From Propionibacteriaceae bacterium (GTDB taxonomy: Bacteria; Actinomycetota; Actinomycetes; Propionibacteriales; Propionibacteriaceae), in assembly GCA_905372155.1 (NCBI GenBank), contig CAJPNZ010000151.1, positions 1 through 5,458 on the forward strand: DNA of 5,458 nucleotides, written 5' to 3'. A program made the translations under genes and the position numbers. Under the pieces are notes generated by a model that searched no databases, was not told where the DNA came from, and was given only the letters and a program-made list of their open reading frames with translations. Every line of letters starts with the position of its first letter. Positions within the stretch are counted from its first letter, which is position 1. Positions 1 through 5,458 of this stretch are shown in pieces.

Positions 1-130
1 GGGCGACCCGGTGCGTGATCGCCCGCGTCTTCCCCGTCCCCGCCCCTGCCAACACCACCAGCGGCCGGTCCAGCAGCGTCGCCACCCGCCGCTGCTCGGG
101 GTCAAGGGCGTCGAGGATCGGGTCAGTCAC
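1..130 (-). CDS. UvrD2-like SF1 DNA helicase, N-terminal fragment
   Basis: ATP-dependent 3'-5' DNA helicase of superfamily 1 (UvrD/PcrA/Rep group). Only the first 43 codons are visible; the gene continues beyond the left edge. Reading from GTG at 130-128, a Q-motif segment LDPEQRRV (residues 9-16, Gln13) is followed by Walker A AGAGTGKT (28-35, catalytic Lys34) and then RAITHRVA. The order DP-x(4)-LD-x-x-QR ... VLAGAGTGKTR-x-ITHR-x-A resembles remembered mycobacterial UvrD2 more than PcrA/UvrD1, which usually read GAGSGKTRVLTHR; that assignment is family knowledge plus inference. An in-frame stop (TGA, 142-140) bounds the start, so only ATG at 139 or GTG at 130 are plausible. I prefer GTG130: neither has a clear Shine-Dalgarno, ATG139 overlaps a putative -10 box, and a transcript from that promoter would begin at about 130, giving a leaderless mRNA. 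It diverges from recC. Helicase identity is secure; the UvrD2 subfamily is probable. Confidence 0.8.
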   Translation of the reverse strand, partial: MTDPILDALDPEQRRVATLLDRPLVVLAGAGTGKTRAITHRVA

Positions 131-137
131 GAGGACC

Positions 138-160
138 ATTCAAACAGGCCGCGCCGACAA
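138..160 (-). promoter_or_regulatory. Putative PafBC/RecA-NDp-type promoter for the helicase gene
   Basis: On the minus strand TTGTCGGCG (160-152) is followed after exactly 8 nt by TTGAAT (143-138). The actinobacterial PafBC-dependent damage promoter is described as TTGTCRGTG-N8-TANNNT. The first element differs at one position (C for T). The -10 also differs at one position, but it is the usually well-conserved second A, which weakens the call. Transcription would start at about 131-130, directly at the GTG codon. Inference from motif and spacing only. Confidence 0.4.
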
Positions 161-197
161 AACCCGGCCGGCGTCCCGCCCCTAAGGTTTTGCCGGC
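153..197. repeat. 12-bp inverted repeat in the divergent intergenic region
   Basis: The left arm GCCGACAAAACC (153-164) and right arm GGTTTTGCCGGC (186-197) are reverse complements except at one position, separated by 21 nt and centred at 175. Each arm contains the upstream element of a promoter-like motif, in the same register relative to the centre, so the repeat is better explained by two back-to-back promoters than by a terminator. The right arm also overlaps a small perfect palindrome TTGCCGGCAA (190-199). Confidence 0.7.
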
Positions 198-212
198 AAC
201 GCGCACTAATGT
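190..212 (+). promoter_or_regulatory. Putative PafBC/RecA-NDp-type promoter for recC-recB
   Basis: TTGCCGGCA (190-198), N8 (199-206), then TAATGT (207-212). The -10 fits TANNNT fully and the spacing is exactly that of PafBC/RecA-NDp promoters. The upstream element is degenerate, with three differences from TTGTCRGTG. The predicted start near 219 would give a leader of about 25 nt containing the recC ribosome binding site. No better -35/-10 pair was seen in 140-244. Inference from motif match and symmetry with the minus-strand copy. Confidence 0.42.
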
Positions 213-226
213 GATCGGTCGCAGGG

Positions 227-235
227 AAGGAGAGG
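227..235 (+). promoter_or_regulatory. recC ribosome binding site
   Basis: The purine-rich AAGGAGAGG lies upstream of GTG245. The AGAGG part (231-235) is 9 nt from the start and AAGGAG (227-232) is 12 nt away. An in-frame stop TGA at 212-214 and no other in-frame ATG/GTG/TTG between it and 245 leave GTG245 as the first usable start, so this site decides it. Confidence 0.75.
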
Positions 236-244
236 ATCATCGCA

Positions 245-3136
245 GTGGACAGGAGATCGGCCGAGCGCTGGGAGGAACTGATCGACGCCCTGGCGGCGTG
301 GCTGGAGGAGCTGCGCCCCGGGCCGCTGGAACGGGTGCGGATCATCACGTCCTCGGCCGCCACCGCACGCCTGGCAGGACAAGCCCTGGCCGCCCGGATC
401 GGCATCCTCGCGGGGGTGGATCTGATTCCGGCCGACCGCTGGATGGCGCAGTTGCAGGCGGAACTGGGCGACGGAGAGTCCTCTCCGTGGCGGGGCCTGG
501 CACTGGAACTGGCGATCCGGGAGGTCCTCCAGGACCCGGATTTCCGGGGTTCGCATCCCGTGGTGGCGGAGCATCTCCGGGCGGGCTCGGGCAGGCTGCG
601 CGGCGCCTCGCAACGCCTGGCAGTCTTGTTGCGCCGCTACTCGGAGCACCACCCGGAGCTGCTCGCCCGCTGGCTCGCCGACCCGGAGGAGGCCGCTGAG
701 GAACTGCCGAGGCACCTACGCTGGCAACCGGAGCTGGCGGTGCGCGTCGCCGAGATCCTCGAATGGGATCCGGTCGAGGAGCTGACGCGACTGCGCGCCG
801 CCCTGGCGGAGACGCCCGGACCGGCCACGGCCGTGCTGCACTGCCCCGACCTGCCCGCGGCGACGCAGCTGCTGGTGGAGGCCATCGGCCGGGTCCGGGA
901 TGTCCCTGTCCTGGAGTTGCAGAACACCGCGGTGCCGGAGAGGGCCACTTGGCTGGGTTCCCATGATCCCCTGCGGCAGGCCGAGGTGCTGCGCGAGGAA
1001 CTGTGCCGAATCCTGCAGGAGAACCCCGCCCTGGAGCCACGCGACGTCCTGGTGGTCGTTCCCGATCCCGCGGCCTGGTGGCCCGCCCTCGGCCTGGCCT
1101 TCGCGCCGCTCGAGGGCAGTTCCCACCCGGGCCGGCGCCTGCGATTTCAGGCACCCCCCGAGGTCCGCGCCCCCAATCCCGTGCTGCGCACCCTGGCCGA
1201 GGCCACCGGGCTGCGGGATTCCCGCGCCACCGCAAGTTCCCTGCTGGACCTGCTGGATCTCGCGCCGATCTCTTACCGCTGGCGGCTGCCGGAACGCGAC
1301 GAACTGGCCCGGCTGATCGACGCTGCCGGGATTCGCTGGGGCCTCGACGCCCGGCACCGCGCGGACCAGGGGCTTCCCGGGATCGTGCAGAACACTTGGG
1401 CCCGGGGCCTCGATCGGCTGCTGGCCGGGCTCACCCTGGCCCCCGGGAGCACCGCCCTGCCCATCTCCGGCGTGGATGCCGTCGGCACATCGGAGCTGGA
1501 GCTGATCGGTTCGCTCGCGGAGATCTTCACCCGGCTGCGGCGTTACGCGGCCACCGCCGAACCCGCCACCCTTCCGGAATGGGTCGCCCGGGCCCGGAGG
1601 TTGCTCGACGAGCTCGTCGGCCTGCCACCCGGAGACGACTCATTGCTCCAGGAGGCCACCTCCCGCCTGGCGCGGCTGGCGGAGGAGGGGACCGCCAGCC
1701 CCGTCAGGGTGACGGCCTCCGATTTCACCCGGCTGCTGGAGCAGCTCGCTGCCGAACCCACACCGCGCCTGGTGGCGGGTAACGGCAATCTCACCGTCGT
1801 CGGCCCGGGAGAGCTCAAGGGCGTGGGTTTTCCCGTGGTCGTGCTGCTCGGTTTCGAGGACGGCGGGCTCGATCCCATTCCCGACGCGATCCCCGGCATC
1901 CTGCCGGATCCCGGGCAGGAGCGCTTGGAGGACCTGCTGGATCACGCCCGGGCCGCCCGGCACCTGGTGGTGGTGCACCAGCACCGCTCCGAGACCACCG
2001 ACGCCGTCCTGGAGCACCCGACCACCCTCACCTGGCTGTGGCGCCGGCTGGGGGTCACACCCGAGCTGCGGGAGGTGCCCCTGGCATCGCATTCGGAGAG
2101 GAACTTCACGGGTCCCGACCCGAGTTTCGACGCCGCCTCCCTTGAGATGGCCCGTCGCCTGCGAACCGGGGCCGCCGGGGCTGCGCCGGCCAGCGTGGAG
2201 CGTCGGCGGGCCGCCCTCCGCCTGCCCGTCGGCGACGACACCGGCCCCATGTCCCTGGACGAGGCGGCCCGGTTCCTGCGCGACCCCGCGGCCGCTTTCC
2301 TGCGCGAACGGGCGGGGATCCGGGGAAACTTCGCCCCGGAGATCAGTGACGACCTGCCGCTCAGGGCGGCCGGCTTGGACGCCTGGGGGATTCGTTCCCG
2401 GCTGCTGGCGGCGGCCCGCGGCGGGCAGTCCCCCGGCGAGGCGATCCGCGCCGAGGCGCGCAGGGAGCTGCTGCCCACCGGTCCCATGGGGGGTGCGGCT
2501 CTCGACGCGGACGTGGAACTGGTCCGGCGGCTCTGGCAGCAGGCCCGCCCGGACTGGGACCGTCCGGTCCGCGACGTCCCCGTCGACCTAGGCTGCTCCG
2601 GCCTGCGGCTGACGGGCACGGTGCGGCTGCGCGGCGACGAACTGGTGGTCATCTCCCCCAGCGACCTTCCCCGTCCCCTGTTCGAGCCGTGGGTGCAGCT
2701 GCTGGCCCTGGCGGCCTCCGGGTTCAGGACGCGGGCCCGCATCCATCACCTGCGGCGCCACTACGGCGAGTTCTTCCCGGGATCGGTGACGCTCACCCCG
2801 CCCCAGGAGGCCGCCGCGCACCTGGAGGTTCTGGTGCGAGGCGCCCGCCTGAGCCGTTCCCGGCTCGTCCCGGTTCCCGCGGAACCGGCCCGGGCGCTGG
2901 CAAAGTCGGCCCGGGAACGAAGATTCAACGGCGCCGACTGGGATCTGCCCACCAACAGCTGGAACTCCCCCTGGGCCTGGCGCCCGGAGCACTGGGAGCA
3001 TTTCTACACCGGCCCCGCCTCGGAACTGTTCACCGATCCACCCCAGGACGGCGACCCGGCGGGTCCCGAACGTTTCGGCGCCTTCGGGGGCTGGGCGCTG
3101 GCCCTGCACTCCCCCCTCCTGGAGGCCGCGCGATGA
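245..3136 (+). CDS. recC: RecC: exodeoxyribonuclease V subunit gamma (short form)
   Basis: Scaffold subunit of RecBCD; in the enterobacterial enzyme it splits the duplex, guides the 3' strand and reads Chi. It is a helicase-like protein without a working ATPase, and no Walker A is present here. Recognisable blocks: N-terminal RIITSSAATARLAG (around 32-45), SHDPLRQAEVLREEL (239-253), PRDVLVVVPD (265-274), AGIRWGLD (361-368), NTWARGLDRLLAG (from 383), VVVLLGFEDG (531-540), and a C-terminal nuclease-like, presumably inactive domain with SLDEAARFLRDPAAAFLRER (from 670). All align by eye with E. coli RecC. At 963 residues it is shorter than E. coli (1122) or M. tuberculosis (about 1097); most of the loss is the segment between about 200 and 239 that normally carries NPLLASWG. 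GTG245 is the only start after the in-frame stop at 212-214. The first beta strand appears trimmed. It overlaps recB by 4 bp, indicating one operon. Two rare arginine codons (AGG AGA) follow the start closely. Confidence 0.93.
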   Translation: MDRRSAERWEELIDALAAWLEELRPGPLERVRIITSSAATARLAGQALAARIGILAGVDLIPADRWMAQLQAELGDGESSPWRGLALELAIREVLQDPDFRGSHPVVAEHLRAGSGRLRGASQRLAVLLRRYSEHHPELLARWLADPEEAAEELPRHLRWQPELAVRVAEILEWDPVEELTRLRAALAETPGPATAVLHCPDLPAATQLLVEAIGRVRDVPVLELQNTAVPERATWLGSHDPLRQAEVLREELCRILQENPALEPRDVLVVVPDPAAWWPALGLAFAPLEGSSHPGRRLRFQAPPEVRAPNPVLRTLAEATGLRDSRATASSLLDLLDLAPISYRWRLPERDELARLIDAAGIRWGLDARHRADQGLPGIVQNTWARGLDRLLAGLTLAPGSTALPISGVDAVGTSELELIGSLAEIFTRLRRYAATAEPATLPEWVARARRLLDELVGLPPGDDSLLQEATSRLARLAEEGTASPVRVTASDFTRLLEQLAAEPTPRLVAGNGNLTVVGPGELKGVGFPVVVLLGFEDGGLDPIPDAIPGILPDPGQERLEDLLDHARAARHLVVVHQHRSETTDAVLEHPTTLTWLWRRLGVTPELREVPLASHSERNFTGPDPSFDAASLEMARRLRTGAAGAAPASVERRRAALRLPVGDDTGPMSLDEAARFLRDPAAAFLRERAGIRGNFAPEISDDLPLRAAGLDAWGIRSRLLAAARGGQSPGEAIRAEARRELLPTGPMGGAALDADVELVRRLWQQARPDWDRPVRDVPVDLGCSGLRLTGTVRLRGDELVVISPSDLPRPLFEPWVQLLALAASGFRTRARIHHLRRHYGEFFPGSVTLTPPQEAAAHLEVLVRGARLSRSRLVPVPAEPARALAKSARERRFNGADWDLPTNSWNSPWAWRPEHWEHFYTGPASELFTDPPQDGDPAGPERFGAFGGWALALHSPLLEAAR
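3121..3125 (+). promoter_or_regulatory. recB Shine-Dalgarno inside the recC 3' end
   Basis: GGAGG lies 7 nt before the recB ATG (3133). CCTCC (3115-3119) sits just upstream and can pair with it in a very small hairpin (four pairs, three-base loop). Together with the ATGA overlap this is a typical arrangement for translational coupling, with ribosomes finishing recC opening the recB site. Sequestration is inference. Confidence 0.7.
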
Positions 3137-5458
3137 TTCCGTTCGAGATCACCGATTCCCTGCCCGATGGCCCGATGCTGCTGGAGGCCAGCGCCGGAAC
3201 GGGCAAGACCTGGACCATAGCGGGGCTCGCGGCACGCCACATCGCCGAGGCGGGAGTGGGAATCGGAGAGCTTTTGCTCATCACCTTCAGCAATGCGGCC
3301 GCCGTGGAGCTGCGGGGGCGGGTCCACTCCCGGATCGCTTCCGTTGCGAATGATCTGGGGATTCTGCTGGCGGGCGGCCCCGAACCTGTGGACCCGGTAT
3401 CGCGGCTGCTCGGGGCGGACCGCCACGTCCAACGCCACCGGGAACGGCTCCAGGTTGCCCTGGACCACTTCGGAACCGCGACGATCACCACCATCCACTC
3501 GTTCTGCCAGGGACAGTTGGAGAGCCTGGGGGTGCTGGGGGACTGGGACGGCGCCGACGAGGTGACCGCCGACGTCTCCACCCTGGTGCGCGAGTGCGCC
3601 ACCGACGAGTACCTGGCCAGCTACCTCCATCACCCCGACCCGCCGCTGGACGCGCGCCGCGCGCTTCTGATCGCCGCCACGGCGGCCCCGTCGCGGCTTC
3701 CCTTCGCCTCGGCCAACCAGGAGCTGTTGGACTTCCAGGAACGGGTGCGGGCCCGTTTCGCGGCGCGCCGGCGCGCCCTGGGGCTGGTCAGCTTCGACGA
3801 CCTGCCGGGCAGGCTGCGGTCCCTGGTCACCGACTCCCCGGTCGCCGAGCAGGTGCGTGCAGAGCTCCGGCGCCGTTTCCCCGTGGTGCTGGTCGACGAG
3901 TTCCAGGACACCGACCCGGACCAGTGGGCCATCCTGCGGCGCACCTTCGTGGACGCGGACGCGATGATCACGCTGATCGGCGATCCCAAGCAGTCGATCT
4001 ACGGCTTCCGCAGCGCGGATCTCGGCTCCTACCTGGAGGCCACGCGGGTGGTCCGGCACCGCGCCACCCTGGAGACCAACCACCGGAGCGAACCCGGGGT
4101 GGTCGCGGGGGTGACGAACCTGTTCGGGGACCTCTGCCTGGGCGATTCGGACATCCGGGTCACCCCCGTGCGTCCCGCCCGATCCCCGGATGAGGAGGTC
4201 CTGGTTCTCGACGCCGCCCCCGCGGCCCGCATCTGGCTGCGCGGGCACGGCCCCGGGGCCACCGAAAACCCGGAACGCGCAGTGACGGGCGACGTGGTGG
4301 CGCACGTGCGGGCGCTGCTGGCCGGGGCGCGGTTCCGCAGCGGCGGAGGGGAACGGCCCGTCGGCCCCCGGGACATCGCGATCCTCACCCGGACCCGCGG
4401 CCGGGGCCTGGCCCTGGTCTCCGAGCTGCGCACGGCGGGACTGCCCGCCACCTGGCACGGTCCCGGTTCCGCCCTCGACTCCCCGGCCGTGGCCGACTGG
4501 CTGGCGGTGCTCGCCGCCGTCGCCCAGCCGACCCGCGCCCGCATCCTCCAGGCCGCCCTGGGTGAGCTGCTCGGCCTGCCCGCCACCGACCTGCTGGCCG
4601 GACGCGACGAAACCCCCGCGTCGCAACGAGTCCACGAGCTGGCCCGGTGCTTCGCGGCCGGTGGGGTGGCCTCGCTGGTCGGTGAGCTGCTGGCGGGTCT
4701 CGGTCCCCACCTGGCCCGGTTCGGGGACGGGGAACGCCACCTGGCGGACCTGACCCGGGTCGGTGAACTGCTGCTCGGGTCGGACGCCACCGACCTCGAC
4801 GGACTTCACGCCTGGCTCGTCGCCCGGGCCGCCACCCCGGGCGACGAACCGGCCACCCGCCTGGCCTCCGACGAGGCGGCGGTGCGGGTGTGCACCATGC
4901 ATTCGGCGAAGGGCCTGGAGTTCCCAATCGTGCTGCTGCCGCAGGTGAGCGTCACGGAGGTGAACCTGCGCGGCGCCTTCCCCTATCTGAACGCGGCCGG
5001 CCGCCGGGTGCTGCACGTCGGCGCCCGCCCCGGCAATCGCGACGAGCTGTCCACCATCGCCCGGCAACAGGCGCGCGACGAGGAACTCCGCCTGCTCTAC
5101 GTGGGCCTCACCCGCGCCAAGCACCTGGCGATCGCCTGGCACGTGATGGACCGCAGGGCGTCCTCGGGGCCGTTGACGGCGCTGCTGTGCCGCGACCGCT
5201 CGGTCCCGCGGCTTCGCCCCGAATACCCCAAGCTGCCCCCCGCCTTCGGTTTCGACCCGGACCTGGTGCACCTGTCCCCGATCACCGCACCCCCCTGGGG
5301 GTCCGGCCTGCCGGACCCCGCCCCCGGGCCGGGGTCCGGGGAGCTCCGGCTCGCCCGTTTCACCCGCGACATCGACCAGGACTGGCGTCGCACCTCCTAT
5401 TCCGGACTGACCGCGAACCTCCACGAGAACGCGCCGGACGAACCGGAGGAACTCGACC
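3133..5458 (+). CDS. recB: RecB: exodeoxyribonuclease V subunit beta, N-terminal 775 residues
   Basis: 3'-5' helicase and nuclease subunit of RecBCD, cut by the right edge. All SF1 motifs are present: Walker A ASAGTGKT (19-26, Lys25), Ia TFSNAAAVELRGR (51-63), TIHSFCQ (120-126), SFDDL (220-224), Walker B DEFQDTD (255-261), motif III GDPKQSIYGFRSAD (283-296), motif IV TNHRS (315-319), motif V TMHSAKGLEFP (588-598), and motif VI LRLLYVGLTRAKH (652-664, arginine finger Arg661). TSYSGL (754-759) marks the RecB linker before the nuclease domain, so this is RecB rather than AdnA/AdnB or UvrD. The helicase should be active; the nuclease domain and its catalytic residues are not visible. Between TIHSFCQ and Walker B there are only about 130 residues, against roughly 250 in E. 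coli, so the domain 1B arm is mostly absent. A Pro/Gly-rich stretch occupies 720-736. ATG3133 has a good ribosome site; a later Met15 has none. ATGA overlap with recC. Confidence 0.95.
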   Translation, partial: MIPFEITDSLPDGPMLLEASAGTGKTWTIAGLAARHIAEAGVGIGELLLITFSNAAAVELRGRVHSRIASVANDLGILLAGGPEPVDPVSRLLGADRHVQRHRERLQVALDHFGTATITTIHSFCQGQLESLGVLGDWDGADEVTADVSTLVRECATDEYLASYLHHPDPPLDARRALLIAATAAPSRLPFASANQELLDFQERVRARFAARRRALGLVSFDDLPGRLRSLVTDSPVAEQVRAELRRRFPVVLVDEFQDTDPDQWAILRRTFVDADAMITLIGDPKQSIYGFRSADLGSYLEATRVVRHRATLETNHRSEPGVVAGVTNLFGDLCLGDSDIRVTPVRPARSPDEEVLVLDAAPAARIWLRGHGPGATENPERAVTGDVVAHVRALLAGARFRSGGGERPVGPRDIAILTRTRGRGLALVSELRTAGLPATWHGPGSALDSPAVADWLAVLAAVAQPTRARILQAALGELLGLPATDLLAGRDETPASQRVHELARCFAAGGVASLVGELLAGLGPHLARFGDGERHLADLTRVGELLLGSDATDLDGLHAWLVARAATPGDEPATRLASDEAAVRVCTMHSAKGLEFPIVLLPQVSVTEVNLRGAFPYLNAAGRRVLHVGARPGNRDELSTIARQQARDEELRLLYVGLTRAKHLAIAWHVMDRRASSGPLTALLCRDRSVPRLRPEYPKLPPAFGFDPDLVHLSPITAPPWGSGLPDPAPGPGSGELRLARFTRDIDQDWRRTSYSGLTANLHENAPDEPEELD
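5298..5339 (+). repeat. Alternating perfect inverted repeats inside recB
   Basis: GGGGTCCGG occurs at 5298-5306 and again at 5331-5339, with its exact complement CCGGACCCC at 5311-5319 between them. The centre copy can pair with the left copy (9-bp stem, 4-nt loop) or with the right copy (10 bp using 5311-5320 and 5330-5339, with further pairing possible in the 9-nt loop). The two hairpins are mutually exclusive. The region encodes the Pro/Gly-rich linker of RecB (residues 723-736). Confidence 0.7.

Noticed and set aside
153..197. Intergenic inverted repeat as a bidirectional terminator
   Set aside because: Both flanking genes are transcribed away from it, the loop is 21 nt, and there is no T-run. 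Promoter elements explain the arms better.
871..878. An E. coli Chi octamer, GCTGGTGG, in recC
   Set aside because: It encodes ordinary Leu-Val-type codons in a GC-rich gene and occurs once that I saw. The RecC here lacks most E. coli Chi-contact residues, so function is unlikely.
206..2742. Several 100-300 residue open frames on the minus strand and alternative plus frames across recC
   Set aside because: All are shadows of recC in GC-rich sequence: low-complexity Arg/Pro/Gly/Ala translations, no ribosome sites, and no family resemblance.
3067..3077. LexA-like CGAACGTTTCG near the recC 3' end
   Set aside because: It does not fit the actinobacterial SOS box GAAC-N4-GTTC and sits inside coding sequence. 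No such box was found in the 131-244 intergenic region either.
3004..5424. 806-residue open frame on the minus strand opposite recB
   Set aside because: It lies antisense to recB and the end of recC. Long antisense frames are expected when third codon positions are nearly all G or C. Its translation is rich in Gly, Arg, Gln and Pro with no recognisable domain, whereas the plus strand has every SF1 helicase motif.
1..5458. CRISPR arrays, tRNA/rRNA, insertion sequences, phage attachment sites
   Set aside because: No spaced direct repeats, RNA gene signatures, transposase motifs or terminal repeats were seen; coding covers all but about 114 bp.

Overview
The window is GC-rich (I estimate about 70 %), with strongly GC-biased third codon positions and Actinobacteria-like protein sequences. 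A Propionibacteriaceae-type organism is plausible, but the sequence alone does not fix the family. Nearly all of it is a DNA-repair locus: two helicase genes or gene sets are transcribed away from each other across a gap of about 114 bp.

Positions 1-130 (minus strand) hold the first 43 codons of an SF1 DNA helicase whose N-terminus looks most like actinobacterial UvrD2. Positions 131-244 are the divergent intergenic region. Positions 245-3136 (plus strand) encode a complete but unusually short RecC (963 residues). It overlaps by 4 bp (ATGA) the start of recB, which runs from 3133 off the right edge. The visible 775 RecB residues contain all the SF1 helicase motifs and stop in the linker before the nuclease domain. 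recD is not in view; it may lie beyond the right edge.

RecB and RecC would form the core of exonuclease V, which loads on double-strand ends and resects them for homologous recombination or strand annealing. The UvrD2-like protein is an independent 3'-5' helicase.

The most interesting non-coding signal is a 12-bp inverted repeat (11 of 12 matching) at 153-164 and 186-197. Each arm carries a copy of a TTGTCRGTG-like element, followed after exactly 8 nt by a -10-like hexamer, one set per strand. This matches the layout of the PafBC (RecA-NDp) DNA-damage promoters of Actinobacteria. It suggests that both transcription units are damage-inducible from back-to-back promoters. The other notable points are protein divergences: RecC lacks about 120 internal residues and most of the known Chi-contact residues, and RecB lacks most of the domain 1B arm.
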